Assembly (NCBI GenBank): GCA_002385265.1
Contig: DGDD01000295.1
Location: 1,397 to 30,948, forward strand
From: Chitinophagaceae bacterium UBA3961
GTDB lineage: Bacteria; Bacteroidota; Bacteroidia; Chitinophagales; Chitinophagaceae
Reading direction: 5' to 3'
Length of the DNA stretch: 29,552 nucleotides
Under the pieces are notes generated by a model. It did not search any database, was not told where the DNA came from, and worked only from the letters and a program-made list of their open reading frames with translations. The position numbers and the translations under genes were made by a program. Positions 6,202 through 15,923 of this stretch are shown one piece after another. Numbering within the stretch: the stretch's first letter is position 1; each line of letters begins with the position of its first letter.

Positions 6202-7410
6202 TTATCTTTTCTTATAGTAGAACTTCTTTTTTTGATCACCACCTCCTTGTCTTCTACCTCGTGGTTGATAGAGCGGAACCGGGCCCAAGCTCTGAGGCAC
6301 CTCCCCTTTGTCAACGGTTTTTCCAATCAATTGCTCAATAGCTGCAAACTTATTTTGTTCTCTCTCGCCCACAAATGTGTAAGCAATACCATCTGCCTCT
6401 GCCCTCGCTGTTCTTCCAATGCGATGCACATAATCTTCCCCATCTGAAGGAACATCAAAATTGATCACCAAATCAATGGTATCTATATCAATTCCTCTGC
6501 TCAAAATATCGGTAGCTACTAAAATTGGGATTCTTCCACTTGTGAATCCGTTGATCACTTCTTCACGCTGCGATTGCTCTAAATCACTGTGCATATCAAA
6601 CACATTCAACCTAGCTCGTTTCAAAGCCATGGTCAATTGCTTTACTTCCTGTTTCTTTCCACAGAAAATCAAAGCACTTTTATAAGGAGTAGTAGCAAGA
6701 ATATGTTTTACTAGTTCTAACTTTTGGGTATCATATACCACAAATGCTTTCTGCACAATTTTCTCCGGTGGTTTTGAAATGGCAATATTGATCTCAACCG
6801 GATTCTTCAAAATAGCGCGAGACAATTGACGAATCTTCTCGGGCATGGTAGCTGAAAACAACAAGGTTTGACGCGATTCCGGAAGTTTCTGAATGATTCG
6901 ATTGATATCATCCATGAATCCCATGTCCAACATCCGATCCGATTCATCCAATACCAGAAAACGTAATTTCTCCATGTTCACATAGCCCATGTTCAAGTGC
7001 GAAATCATTCTACCGGGTGTACAAACGATAATATCTGCACCCATTTGCAATGCCTTCTTCTCATTCACAAAGTTCTGCCCGTCGTTACCACCGTAAATAG
7101 CAATGGAACTTAGTGAAGTAAAATAGGTGAGTCCTTCTAAGTGTTGAGAAATTTGAATAGCCAATTCACGTGTTGGCACAATAATCAATGCTCCTACATT
7201 ACCGTCCATCGGCTTTTCCAACAAACTATGGATAATGGGAAGTACAAAGGCGGCCGTTTTACCGGTGCCTGTTTGTGCCGAAGCGATGATATCTCGACCT
7301 TCCAATATAGGAGGAATCACTTGTTCCTGAACAGGTGTCGCTTTTTCGTAACCGCTGGCATCGATCCCCTCCATCAATGAAGGGTGAAGATTTAATTCAC
7401 TAAAATACAA
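6202..7410 (-). CDS. DEAD-box ATP-dependent RNA helicase (RhlE-like)
   Basis: This is a 402-residue cytoplasmic RNA helicase that unwinds short RNA duplexes in ribosome assembly or RNA decay. All core motifs are readable: the Q motif (YEKATPVQEQ, Q28), Walker A ASAQTGTGKT with K51, PTREL (80-83), TPGR (131-134), motif II at 155-158, SAT (186-188), IFCGKKQE, and TDILSRGID and HRIGRTARA in the second RecA lobe. Motif II reads DESD instead of DEAD; the ATP- and metal-binding D155 and E156 are kept. The C-terminus is short and basic (RGRRQGGGDQKKKFYYKKR), as expected for RNA contact. The start is TTG at 7410, because no in-frame ATG or GTG lies between it and an upstream stop, and starting at the first ATG (M13) would cut the conserved FSELNLHPSL segment. 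It lies 37 bases after the GH63 gene. Confidence 0.95.
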   Translation of the reverse strand: MYFSELNLHPSLMEGIDASGYEKATPVQEQVIPPILEGRDIIASAQTGTGKTAAFVLPIIHSLLEKPMDGNVGALIIVPTRELAIQISQHLEGLTYFTSLSSIAIYGGNDGQNFVNEKKALQMGADIIVCTPGRMISHLNMGYVNMEKLRFLVLDESDRMLDMGFMDDINRIIQKLPESRQTLLFSATMPEKIRQLSRAILKNPVEINIAISKPPEKIVQKAFVVYDTQKLELVKHILATTPYKSALIFCGKKQEVKQLTMALKRARLNVFDMHSDLEQSQREEVINGFTSGRIPILVATDILSRGIDIDTIDLVINFDVPSDGEDYVHRIGRTARAEADGIAYTFVGEREQNKFAAIEQLIGKTVDKGEVPQSLGPVPLYQPRGRRQGGGDQKKKFYYKKR

Positions 7411-7447
7411 GTGCGTTGTGTTTAATTATGATATAAACGGCTTGAAA

Positions 7448-10090
7448 TTATACAGCCGTTTCTTTCTTTTCTACTTCTTCTTGTCCATATTCACTGATCA
7501 ACTCCGCAACTAGGGCCGTCCAACCGGTTTGGTGATTCGCTCCCAGTCCCCAACCATTGTCGCCATTGAAATACTCATAAAAGAGCACCAAATGTTCATT
7601 ACCCGGACGCTTGTAAAACCAATTATGCGGGCCATAGCATCTGCGCTCCCCTTTCTCATTGCGTTCAAACAAACTAATAACCCTTCTGGTTAAACGATGC
7701 GCCACTTCAATAAGGTTGATCTTTTCACCGGAACCCTTCGGATATTCTACCAATAAACTGTCACCGTAAAATTCGCCGTATCGGTGAATCGCTTGAATGA
7801 TCAAGTAGTTCAACGGCATCCACACGGGACCCCGCCAGTTACTATTTCCTCCAAACATATCGGAAGTAGAATCACCGGGATCGTATTGAATACTGTGTTG
7901 CCATCCATCCACCGTTACTGAATAGGGATGCTTCTCATGATATTTCGACAAAGCTCGAATTCCCCCTTCAGAAAGGAAGCCTTCTTCATCTAATAATTTA
8001 TCTAACAGATGTAACAGTCTTTCTTTAGGAACCAAACTCAGCAACATTTTCGAACCATCGCTGGTTTCTTCATTGGGCCAGAACTTATTGTTCTTCTTAC
8101 GATAGTTTTCAAACCAAGCAACACGCTTTTTAAAGTCGGGCATGTTATCAAGTTCCTTCATATCCATCGTTGATACGGCATACAAAGAAGTAAGCCCCAC
8201 CGCTGACTGAATTTTCAACTGAATTGGATCTGCTCCCTGTGTTACCAGTACATCGTAAAAGAACTTGTCCTCTTCATTCCACAAGTGCTGCTCATTCAAT
8301 GCTTCTGCAATCAATACAAATTGTTCGAAGAATTTTGTAGCAGTATCTTGGAAGGTTTCGTCGTACTGAGCAATTTCAATCGCCATGTCCAACATATCAA
8401 GCGCGTAGGTTCCCATCCAACTGGTACCATCGGCTTGCTCGAGCGTTACCTCATTACTAAAGTGATGACTTCTATTGAACACGCCAATATTATCTAGCCC
8501 TAAGAATCCACCTTCAAAGATGGAATCGCCTTGTGGATCTTTACGATTGATCCACCAAGTAAAATTGATGAGTAATTTATGGAAAGCCCTTTTTAAGAAA
8601 TTGATATCGCCTTTGCCGTTCTGCTTCTTCTCGATATTGTACACTTGCATAGCGGCCCAGGCATGAACCGGAGGGTTTACATCACTGAAATTCCATTCAT
8701 ATGCCGGTAGCTGTCCGTCGGGCTTCATGTACCATTCGCGCATCACCAACAACAATTGGTGCTTTGCAAAAGTAGGATCGGCCACTGCCATCGAAATACA
8801 TTGAAAAGCCAGATCCCAAGCGGCATACCAAGGATATTCCCATTTATCGGGCATGGAAATAATATCCTGATTTTTCAAGTGCTTCCAGTCATTATTACGC
8901 CCCTTCTGTTTCAATTCACTTACAGGCGTAATACCATCACTCGTAGTTAACCAACGTTCTACATCGTAATGATAATATTGCTTACTCCACAACAAACCAG
9001 CCAGCGCCTGACGTTGGATGCGCGCCATTTCACTACTCATCCCTTTCGGCAGAATAGCTGCATAGTATTCGTCTGCTTCTTTTTTCTTTTCTTGAAAAAT
9101 GTTCGCGAAGCCCACGCCAAACGCATTGTCCATAAGTTGATTGCTCAACCTACAATAAATGGTTTTGGTTGCTCCGGCGGCAATAGACCCCTTGTAAACT
9201 GCTGCGAACTTTGTTCCCTTCTTCCTTTCCCTCAGCTCGGTCTTGTTTTTATTGTTGATCAATGCCTCGTGAAATGCATCCTTTACAAAAATGCTTTCAT
9301 TAGGAACATTCATCACTTTCTCTGTATTGGTTTCATTATCGGTAAACCAAGCATCTGTTGCCTGTTGATAATAGAAGTAGTAGGTACCCAAATTTTCGTG
9401 AGTAGCTTTCACTGCCGTTTTACTGATCGCACTGATCAAAGGCTTCTGATTCATTTGCTTGTTCACCCATCTGTTGTAAAACCAAAGTGTGGGTAGAATA
9501 TGAATATCGGCCGCCTGCGGACCCCTATTGGTTACATCAATACGAACGAAGATGTCTTGATCACTCTGCTTCGCATAGGTAACCATTACATCGAAATACT
9601 CATCGTTGTCGAACACACCGGTATCCAGAATCTCATATTCCGGTTCCAAGCGTCCGCGACGGGCATTCTCTTCTTTTAATTTCTTGTAGGGAAATTCTTG
9701 CTGCGGATACTTATAGAGGTACTCCATGTATCCATGTGTAGGAATATTATCGAGGTAATAGTAGAGTTCTTTTACATCCTCTCCGTGATTTCCTTCGCGG
9801 TTACCCAATCCAAACAGGCGTTCCTTGATGATGGAATCCTTTCCGTTCCATACACCTACAGAAAAACAGAGGTTCTGTAAATAATCTGATATCCCCGCAA
9901 TTCCATCCTCACCCCATCTATATACTCTGCAATGTGCATGATCAAAAGGGAAATAATTCCAGGCATCTCCATATGGACTATAGTCCTCTCGCACAGTACC
10001 CCACTGCCGTTCACTCAAATACGGCCCCCATTGTACCAGTGGAATGGGCTTGGTGGCATTCACCGCAAGCCTTTGATGTTCTGCTGTCAT
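7448..10090 (-). CDS. GH63-type (MGH1-like) glucosidase, cytoplasmic
   Basis: This 880-residue protein resembles the bacterial branch of glycoside hydrolase family 63, which contains alpha-glucosidases and mannosylglycerate or glucosylglycerate hydrolases. Its start (WGPYLSERQWGTVREDYS) and the block after it form the beta-sandwich part. The (alpha/alpha)6 barrel begins near residue 360. By family comparison the likely general acid is D426 in PWYAAWDLAFQ, and the likely base is E839 in FYEYFNGDNG. GGNSNWRGPVWMPLNY and GTSWMGTYALDMLDMA are other conserved blocks. There is no signal peptide, so it should act on an intracellular alpha-glucoside, possibly a compatible solute or glycogen/trehalose-related sugar; the substrate is not predictable. 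The ATG at 10090 is clear. It lies upstream of the helicase gene on the same strand. Confidence 0.9.
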   Translation of the reverse strand: MTAEHQRLAVNATKPIPLVQWGPYLSERQWGTVREDYSPYGDAWNYFPFDHAHCRVYRWGEDGIAGISDYLQNLCFSVGVWNGKDSIIKERLFGLGNREGNHGEDVKELYYYLDNIPTHGYMEYLYKYPQQEFPYKKLKEENARRGRLEPEYEILDTGVFDNDEYFDVMVTYAKQSDQDIFVRIDVTNRGPQAADIHILPTLWFYNRWVNKQMNQKPLISAISKTAVKATHENLGTYYFYYQQATDAWFTDNETNTEKVMNVPNESIFVKDAFHEALINNKNKTELRERKKGTKFAAVYKGSIAAGATKTIYCRLSNQLMDNAFGVGFANIFQEKKKEADEYYAAILPKGMSSEMARIQRQALAGLLWSKQYYHYDVERWLTTSDGITPVSELKQKGRNNDWKHLKNQDIISMPDKWEYPWYAAWDLAFQCISMAVADPTFAKHQLLLVMREWYMKPDGQLPAYEWNFSDVNPPVHAWAAMQVYNIEKKQNGKGDINFLKRAFHKLLINFTWWINRKDPQGDSIFEGGFLGLDNIGVFNRSHHFSNEVTLEQADGTSWMGTYALDMLDMAIEIAQYDETFQDTATKFFEQFVLIAEALNEQHLWNEEDKFFYDVLVTQGADPIQLKIQSAVGLTSLYAVSTMDMKELDNMPDFKKRVAWFENYRKKNNKFWPNEETSDGSKMLLSLVPKERLLHLLDKLLDEEGFLSEGGIRALSKYHEKHPYSVTVDGWQHSIQYDPGDSTSDMFGGNSNWRGPVWMPLNYLIIQAIHRYGEFYGDSLLVEYPKGSGEKINLIEVAHRLTRRVISLFERNEKGERRCYGPHNWFYKRPGNEHLVLFYEYFNGDNGWGLGANHQTGWTALVAELISEYGQEEVEKKETAV

Positions 10091-10281
10091 TCAATCTTTT
10101 TAGTTGCTACCAATGTAGCAGGCAATCGTTGGAATGTATAAAGATAGTGAAAAAGGAGCAAAGAACCCTGCCGTAAAGGCCTCCGGCTAATAGCTCCCAG
10201 CAGAATCGTTTTTGCGTCCAACTGGGCGCGTCTTCAAACAACTTAATAACTAAAAAACTAAACCACATAACAACTCCTTGT

Positions 10282-13200
10282 CTACATATTCCTCCTATAC
10301 TGCCCTCCCACCGCATACAAGGCTCTCGTTATCTCACCCAAAGAACAATACTTCACAGTTTCCATCAACTCTTCAAACAAATTTCCATTCTCGATCGCTT
10401 TCTTTTGCAAAGCCTCCAATGCAGATTTGCTTTTCTGTGCATTGCGATTTTTGAAAGCATTCAAATTGGCTATCTGCTGTTCTTTTTCTTCGGTTGTACT
10501 TCGAATTACTTCGCCAGGAATAACAGTAGGACTGCCATTCTTATTCAAGAAAGTATTCACTCCAATGATAGGTAACTCTCCCGTATGTTTCTGATGTTCG
10601 TAGTATAAACTCTCTTCTTGAATTTTATTACGTTGGTACATTCTTTCCATGGCACCCAATACGCCACCACGTTCTGTGATTCGATCAAACTCAGTCAACA
10701 CAGCTTCCTCCACCAAGTTCGTCAACTCTTCCACGGCAAAACTTCCTTGAATAAAATTCTCAGACTTCGCTGTTCCTAACTCCCGATTAATGATCAACTG
10801 AATGGCCATCGCTCTTCTTACACTCTCTTCCGTTGGTGTAGTAATAGCTTCGTCGTAAGCATTGGTATGAAGACTATTACAGTTATCATAAATAGCATAC
10901 AAGGCCTGCAAAGTGGTTCTGATATCATTGAAATCAATCTCTTGCGCATGCAAACTTCTTCCCGAAGTTTGAATATGATATTTCAATACTTGACTTCTGG
11001 AATTAGCCTTGTACTTATACCTCATCGCCTTCGCCCAAATTCTACGTGCCACTCTTCCAATTACACTGTACTCAGGATCCATTCCATTACTGAAGAAGAA
11101 ACTTAAGTTCGGAGCAAAGTCATCAATATTCATTCCTCTACTCAAATAATATTCAACATAAGTAAATCCATTCGCCAAGGTAAACGCCAATTGAGTAATA
11201 GGATTCGCACCCGCCTCGGCAATATGATACCCACTTATTGAAACACTGTAGAAATTGCGCACCTGTTCTCTAATAAAATACTCTTGCACATCTCCCATCA
11301 ACTTCAACGCAAATTCAGTAGAGAATATACACGTGTTTTGTGCTTGATCTTCTTTTAAAATATCGGCTTGAACCGTTCCTCTAACTTGAGTAAGCGCCTT
11401 CTTTTTTAATTCGAAATACACGTCCGCAGGCAACACTTCATCGCCACTCAATCCCAGCAAACGCAACCCCAGCCCATTGTTCGACTCCGGCAATACGCCA
11501 GGTGCCAAAGGGTTGTGATATACCGGACGATTACCATCCGGATACTTTTCTTTTGCTTTTTGCTCTACTTGTTCCCACAATCCATTTTCAGTGATGTACC
11601 TTTCGCATTGCTGATCAATGGCCGCATTCATAAAAAAGGCCAACAGCATGGGAGCCGGACCGTTGATGGTCATTGAAACCGAAGTCTTCGGATCACACAA
11701 ATCGAATCCACTGTACAATTTCTTCGCATCGTCAACCGTAGCAATACTTACCCCACTGTTTCCAATTTTACCGTAAATATCAGGACGATGATCAGGATCT
11801 TCTCCATACAAGGTTACACTGTCAAATGCTGTACTCAAACGCTTGGCAGGTTGATCGCTCGACACATAGTGAAAGCGCTTGTTCGTTCGCTCCGGACCAC
11901 CCTCGCCGGCAAACATACGCGTTGGGTCTTCTCCTTCGCGCTTCAACGGAAATACACCGGCTGTATAAGGGAATGAACCGGCTACATTTTCTTGCGACAA
12001 CCAAATTAAAATATCACCCCAGTCTTTAAACTTGGGTAAACTCACCCGAGGCAATCGAGTACCACTTAAACTGGTAGAATAAAGTGGTTGCATGATTATT
12101 TTATCGCGAACCTTGTATTCATAGAAGTCTTTCTGATAGGATTGTACCAATTCACTCCATTGCGAAAGTGCCTGCTTCGACTCATAAGTCAATTGCTGCT
12201 CATAATGATGGATCTGTTGATCCAAAGCGGCTTGTAAAGCAACTTCATTACTGCCAATGGCATCTTTAGCCCCTTTTAATTGATAAAGTTTAGTTGCAAT
12301 TGCCGCTTGTTCTTCAATTCGCTTATCGTAATTACGGTTATTTTCGCTGATCTCACTCAAATAACGTACACGACTAGCCGGAATCACTGATTGCCCCAAT
12401 TGAGCTGTTACATCAAAAGAGTAGGTTCCAAAACTCACACCGGTTTTGTCGGCAATTTTTTGAATCAATAACGAAAAGAGCTTGTTCACTCCTTCGTCAT
12501 TGAATTTACTAGCCATGGTACCCACAATTGGGAGGCTCTCATCGGTAGCCGTCCATAAATTATGATTGCGCTTGTATTGTTTTTTTACATCGGCGAGTGC
12601 ATCCAAAGCACCTGCTTTATCAAACTTATTGATACACACCAGATCAGCATAGTCTAACATGTTGATCTTCTCTAACTGAGACGCAGCGCCGTATTCAGGC
12701 GTCATCACGTACATGCTCACATCACAGAAATCGAGAATAGAAGCGTCGCTTTGACCTACACCGGCGCTTTCCAAAATCACAAAATCGAATCCGGCTTTTT
12801 TGCAAATGGCAATCGCTTCTGTTACATAGGCACTCAACGCTGTATTGTCGTCACGAGTAGCCAAACTTCTCATATAAGCACGGGGATGAGAAATCGAATT
12901 CATTCGTATACGATCGCCTAACAATGCTCCACCTGTTTTCTTTTTAGAGGGGTCTACCGATATTACGGCGATGGTTTTATCATGAAAATTATTCAGGAAG
13001 CGTCGTACAATTTCATCGGTTACAGAGCTCTTTCCTGCGCCACCGGTGCCGGTAATACCCAAAACAGGAATGCCATTGGTGGCTTCAACCGCTTCTCCTT
13101 TTCCTGCTTCTGCTAGGGTGATGGCACGCGCAATGCGACGAATATCTTTGGCCTCATCTAACGGCAGCTTGCCATTCCAAGTAGCCGCTGCATCCCAATA

Positions 13201-13632
13201 AGAAGGTTTCGAAGGAAGCACCACTTCGGGCTTACAAGTATTGATCACGTCTTCGATCATCCCTTCCAGTCCCATCTGCCTTCCATCATCGGGTGAATAG
13301 ATGCGCGTGATCCCGTATTCGTGTAGTTCTTTGATTTCTTCAGGAAGAATGGTGCCACCGCCACCACCGAAAATCTTGATATGTCCGCAGCCATTCTGAT
13401 CCAGCAAATCCTTCATGTATTTGAAGAATTCAACGTGACCACCCTGATAGCTGGTAATTGCTATTCCATGTGCATCTTCTTCAATGGCTGCTTCTACAAT
13501 TTCCTTTACAGAACGATTGTGGCCCAAATGAATAATCTCGGCTCCCTTACTCTGCATAATTCTGCGCATAATATTGATGGCAGCATCATGCCCATCAAAC
13601 AAACTCGCAGCCGTAACAATCCTGATTTTCAT
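10282..13632 (-). CDS. icmF: Fused isobutyryl-CoA mutase (IcmF), B12-dependent
   Basis: This 1116-residue protein has the IcmF layout: an adenosylcobalamin-binding domain, a MeaB-like GTPase chaperone domain, a linker and the acyl-CoA mutase TIM barrel. IcmF interconverts isobutyryl-CoA and n-butyryl-CoA, and relatives act on pivalyl- or isovaleryl-CoA. The cobalamin-ligating H15 lies in the DGHDAA motif. The P-loop is GTGGAGKSS with K201, followed by the GTPase segments [11 protein letters not shown] and [10 protein letters not shown]. The mutase domain starts near residue 530 ([14 protein letters not shown]) and contains [11 protein letters not shown] and the C-terminal [22 protein letters not shown] region. 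The [16 protein letters not shown] segment fits IcmF rather than methylmalonyl-CoA mutase, where a Tyr-containing motif is usual. It is transcribed divergently from the deoxyhexose operon. Confidence 0.95.
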   Translation of the reverse strand: MKIRIVTAASLFDGHDAAINIMRRIMQSKGAEIIHLGHNRSVKEIVEAAIEEDAHGIAITSYQGGHVEFFKYMKDLLDQNGCGHIKIFGGGGGTILPEEIKELHEYGITRIYSPDDGRQMGLEGMIEDVINTCKPEVVLPSKPSYWDAAATWNGKLPLDEAKDIRRIARAITLAEAGKGEAVEATNGIPVLGITGTGGAGKSSVTDEIVRRFLNNFHDKTIAVISVDPSKKKTGGALLGDRIRMNSISHPRAYMRSLATRDDNTALSAYVTEAIAICKKAGFDFVILESAGVGQSDASILDFCDVSMYVMTPEYGAASQLEKINMLDYADLVCINKFDKAGALDALADVKKQYKRNHNLWTATDESLPIVGTMASKFNDEGVNKLFSLLIQKIADKTGVSFGTYSFDVTAQLGQSVIPASRVRYLSEISENNRNYDKRIEEQAAIATKLYQLKGAKDAIGSNEVALQAALDQQIHHYEQQLTYESKQALSQWSELVQSYQKDFYEYKVRDKIIMQPLYSTSLSGTRLPRVSLPKFKDWGDILIWLSQENVAGSFPYTAGVFPLKREGEDPTRMFAGEGGPERTNKRFHYVSSDQPAKRLSTAFDSVTLYGEDPDHRPDIYGKIGNSGVSIATVDDAKKLYSGFDLCDPKTSVSMTINGPAPMLLAFFMNAAIDQQCERYITENGLWEQVEQKAKEKYPDGNRPVYHNPLAPGVLPESNNGLGLRLLGLSGDEVLPADVYFELKKKALTQVRGTVQADILKEDQAQNTCIFSTEFALKLMGDVQEYFIREQVRNFYSVSISGYHIAEAGANPITQLAFTLANGFTYVEYYLSRGMNIDDFAPNLSFFFSNGMDPEYSVIGRVARRIWAKAMRYKYKANSRSQVLKYHIQTSGRSLHAQEIDFNDIRTTLQALYAIYDNCNSLHTNAYDEAITTPTEESVRRAMAIQLIINRELGTAKSENFIQGSFAVEELTNLVEEAVLTEFDRITERGGVLGAMERMYQRNKIQEESLYYEHQKHTGELPIIGVNTFLNKNGSPTVIPGEVIRSTTEEKEQQIANLNAFKNRNAQKSKSALEALQKKAIENGNLFEELMETVKYCSLGEITRALYAVGGQYRRNM

Positions 13633-13652
13633 TGATTTAGAACTTTAGCTAA

Positions 13653-13660
13653 CAAAGGTA
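13653..13660 (-). promoter_or_regulatory. Candidate -7 element for icmF
   Basis: On the - strand the sequence is TACCTTTG, a full match to the Bacteroidota -7 consensus TAnnTTTG, 20 bases upstream of the icmF ATG. An ATTG about 24 bases further upstream is the nearest match to the -33 TTTG element, so the -33 support is weak. It predicts a very short leader. Confidence 0.45.
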
Positions 13661-13891
13661 ATAAAAAAAGCTAATGACTGTTAGCAATTGCATAGAGAGT
13701 TTAGTTTTAGAAACAAAGCAATGAAACAGCCTTTCTTAAAGAAAACGATGCCGGCCTCAATCTATTTCATTTGTTAGGCCGAGTTAATAATAAAGTGAAT
13801 GAAATAACTAATTTTCTAATTATCGCTTTTTTCTTTGCGAAACGCCGCTTTCAACTTAGTTTCACCTGCAAATTCTCTCAAACACAACAGC
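13661..13891 (+). promoter_or_regulatory. Divergent promoter region and leader of the deoxyhexose operon
   Basis: This is the + strand side of the 259-bp gap between icmF and the sugar operon, so the operon promoter should lie here. The best -7-like sequences are TTTCTTTG at 13830-13837 and TTCATTTG further left, each one base off TAnnTTTG and neither with a convincing -33 TTTG. A 6-bp inverted repeat (CGGCCT at 13752-13757, AGGCCG at 13776-13781) and the near-palindrome TTTCTTAAAGAAA (about 13733-13745) could be operator sites. No regulator gene is adjacent. Confidence 0.35.
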
Positions 13892-14740
13892 ATGAAACTG
13901 ATTCGATTTGGAGCCGTGGATGCGGAAAAACCCGGCGTTTTATTGGCCGACGGAACGCGCCTCGATGTGAGCGCTTTTGGCGAAGATTATACAGAACAAT
14001 TCTTCGCTACAGATGGACTGACAAGATTGAAGAATTGGTTGTCAAACAATCAAGCTTCTTGTCCGGTTGTAAGCAACGAAGTTCGCCTTGGACCTCCCAC
14101 CACTCGACCCTCAAAAATCATTTGCATCGGTTTGAACTATTCCGACCATGCGAAAGAAAGTAATATGCAATTGCCACCCGAACCGGTGGTATTCTTTAAA
14201 GCTACTTCCGCTATATGCGGCCCTAATGATCCATTGATCATCCCTCGCAACAGTACCAAAACCGATTGGGAAGTGGAACTTGCCGTAGTAATTGGCAAAC
14301 GCGCTTCGTATGTTAGTGAAGAAGAAGCGTTGAACTATGTTGCAGGATACATGCTTCACAACGACTACAGCGAACGCGCCTTCCAATTGGAAAGAGCCGG
14401 TCAATGGGTGAAAGGTAAGAGCTGCGACAGCTTTGCCCCACTCGGACCCTTCCTCGCCACTCCCGATGAAATCAAAGATGTTCACAACCTTCGTTTGTGG
14501 TTATCAGTAAACGATAAAATGTACCAAGACGGAAATACTTCCAACCTCGTTTTTAAAATCCCTTTCCTGATCTCTTATTTGAGTGAATTCATGAGCTTGC
14601 TTCCGGGTGATATTATTAGTACCGGAACGCCTGCAGGCGTGGGTTTGGGCCAAAAACCCGATCCTATTTACATCAAAAAAGGAGATGTGATTAAACTAGG
14701 AATTGAAGGTTTGGGTGAAAGCACTCAAACTGCCATCTAA
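13892..14740 (+). CDS. 2,4-diketo-3-deoxy-L-fuconate (or -rhamnonate) hydrolase, FAH family
   Basis: This is a 282-residue fumarylacetoacetate-hydrolase-fold enzyme. In oxidative L-fucose or L-rhamnose pathways such enzymes split the 2,4-diketo-3-deoxy sugar acid into pyruvate and L-lactate. The short N-terminal domain (MKLIRFG...) is followed by the FAH core, KIICIGLNYSDHAKES. The expected divalent-metal ligands are E127 and E129 (DWEVELAVVIGK) and D158 (HNDYSER). SDSFAP-like (SCDSFAPLGPF) and GDIISTGTPAGVG blocks complete the active site. The ATG at 13892 is preferred over an upstream in-frame ATG at 13835, because the family begins at MKLIRFG and the extra 19 residues look like translated leader. 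It is the first gene of the operon, 18 bases before the mutarotase. The choice between fucose and rhamnose rests on neighbouring genes. Confidence 0.9.
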   Translation: MKLIRFGAVDAEKPGVLLADGTRLDVSAFGEDYTEQFFATDGLTRLKNWLSNNQASCPVVSNEVRLGPPTTRPSKIICIGLNYSDHAKESNMQLPPEPVVFFKATSAICGPNDPLIIPRNSTKTDWEVELAVVIGKRASYVSEEEALNYVAGYMLHNDYSERAFQLERAGQWVKGKSCDSFAPLGPFLATPDEIKDVHNLRLWLSVNDKMYQDGNTSNLVFKIPFLISYLSEFMSLLPGDIISTGTPAGVGLGQKPDPIYIKKGDVIKLGIEGLGESTQTAI

Positions 14741-14758
14741 CCCTTAAATACAGACGAT

Positions 14759-15088
14759 ATGCGCCATTGCCTTGCTCTGGATCTGGTTGACGATCCGGCC
14801 TTGATTGCTGAATACGAACGCTACCACAAAAATGTGTGGCCCGAAATTGTTGCAAGCATACGCGACAGTGGTATCACTGCGCTTGATATCTACAGAACAG
14901 GAAACCGCTTGTTCATGATCATCGAAGCAGATGAAACTTTTAGCTTTGAACGCAAAGCAGCAATGGATGCTGCCAATGGAAAAGTACAAGCATGGGAAGA
15001 ATTAATGTGGACCTTTCAACAAGCATTACCGGGCTCAAAGCCGGGAGAAAAATGGAAACTCATGACCCAAATTTTTGAATTACCATGA
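14759..15088 (+). CDS. rhaM: RhaM-family 6-deoxyhexose mutarotase
   Basis: This 109-residue protein belongs to the RhaM (L-rhamnose mutarotase) family, which speeds interconversion of alpha and beta anomers of 6-deoxyhexoses. The family motif YERYHKNVWPEI contains the probable catalytic H23, and ITALDIYRTGNRLFMIIEA forms the central strands. The length is typical (about 104-110). Its stop codon overlaps the lactonase ATG (ATGA), a sign of translational coupling. Beside a FucP permease it more probably supplies the right anomer of L-fucose to the dehydrogenase than that of rhamnose, but RhaM-type enzymes cannot be assigned to one sugar by sequence inspection. Confidence 0.88.
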   Translation: MRHCLALDLVDDPALIAEYERYHKNVWPEIVASIRDSGITALDIYRTGNRLFMIIEADETFSFERKAAMDAANGKVQAWEELMWTFQQALPGSKPGEKWKLMTQIFELP

Positions 15089-15921
15089 GCATCGATTCAC
15101 ACGTACATTTTTGGAAATACGATAAGAAGAAACACGATTGGATCACCGACGATATGAAAGTGCTTCGTCAGAATTATCTGCCTGAAGACCTTTCCATGAT
15201 CACCAGAAGAAACGATATCCAAGGTGTTGTGGCCGTGCAAGCCGATCAATCTGAACTAGAAACCCACTTCCTCGTAGAACTGGCGCAAACGCATCCTTTG
15301 ATCAAAGGCGTAGTGGGGTGGATTGATTTGAGAAACGATAACCTTCAAGAGAGACTAGACTACTTCAACCAATACCCCATTATCAAAGGCTGGCGTCATA
15401 TTGTTCAAAGCGAACCCGATGATTACTTACTCAATAAAAAATTTCAAGAGGGCGTAGCCTTACTTAAAGAATACGATTACACCTATGATATTTTGGTATA
15501 CCACCATCAATTGCCGGCTGTAGCATCTTTTGTAGAAGCCTTACCCGATCAAGCTTTCATCATTGATCATTGCGCAAAACCGAATATTAAAGAAGCAAAA
15601 ATTACCGAATGGAAGCAGTGGATGCGTACCATTGCAAAACATCCAAATGTGTATTGTAAGATTTCAGGGCTATTCACCGAAGCCGCTTGGAAAGAATGGC
15701 AACCGGCCGATTTCTATCCCTATCTGGATGTTGTTTTCGAAGCATTTGGAACCGACCGTTTGGTGTATGGAAGTGATTGGCCGGTTATTTTAGTAAGCGG
15801 TATTTATGTTCAATGGAAAAGCTTACTCGAAAAATATATGGAGGGCATGAAACCCGAAGTAAAAGAAGCCATTTTCGATACCAACGCAAAACGATTTTAT
15901 AAACTTGATTCGATCGCTTAA
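15085..15921 (+). CDS. L-fuconolactonase-like amidohydrolase (COG3618)
   Basis: This 278-residue amidohydrolase-superfamily protein fits the sugar lactonases that open L-fucono-1,5-lactone or L-rhamnono-lactone to the free acid. The N-terminal metal motif DSHVHFW gives H6 and H8. IIDHCAKPNI supplies the later His, and VYGSDWPV the conserved Asp. The TIM-barrel length is normal. The ATG overlaps the mutarotase stop by 4 bases and the next gene starts 2 bases after its stop, so it sits within a tight operon. Its position between a mutarotase and a sugar dehydrogenase supports step two of an oxidative deoxyhexose pathway. Related COG3618 proteins act on other lactones or on 2-pyrone-4,6-dicarboxylate, so the assignment relies on context. 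Confidence 0.87.
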   Translation: MSIDSHVHFWKYDKKKHDWITDDMKVLRQNYLPEDLSMITRRNDIQGVVAVQADQSELETHFLVELAQTHPLIKGVVGWIDLRNDNLQERLDYFNQYPIIKGWRHIVQSEPDDYLLNKKFQEGVALLKEYDYTYDILVYHHQLPAVASFVEALPDQAFIIDHCAKPNIKEAKITEWKQWMRTIAKHPNVYCKISGLFTEAAWKEWQPADFYPYLDVVFEAFGTDRLVYGSDWPVILVSGIYVQWKSLLEKYMEGMKPEVKEAIFDTNAKRFYKLDSIA

Positions 15922-15923
15922 TT

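Noticed and set aside
8969..9496. 175-codon frame on the + strand inside the GH63 gene
   Set aside because: Antisense shadow of a full-length, motif-complete GH63 gene; Cys/Phe-rich composition is typical of a shadow frame.
10107..10316. 69-codon - strand frame at the 3' end of icmF
   Set aside because: Overlaps the icmF C-terminus in another frame and runs into the spacer; no protein-like features.
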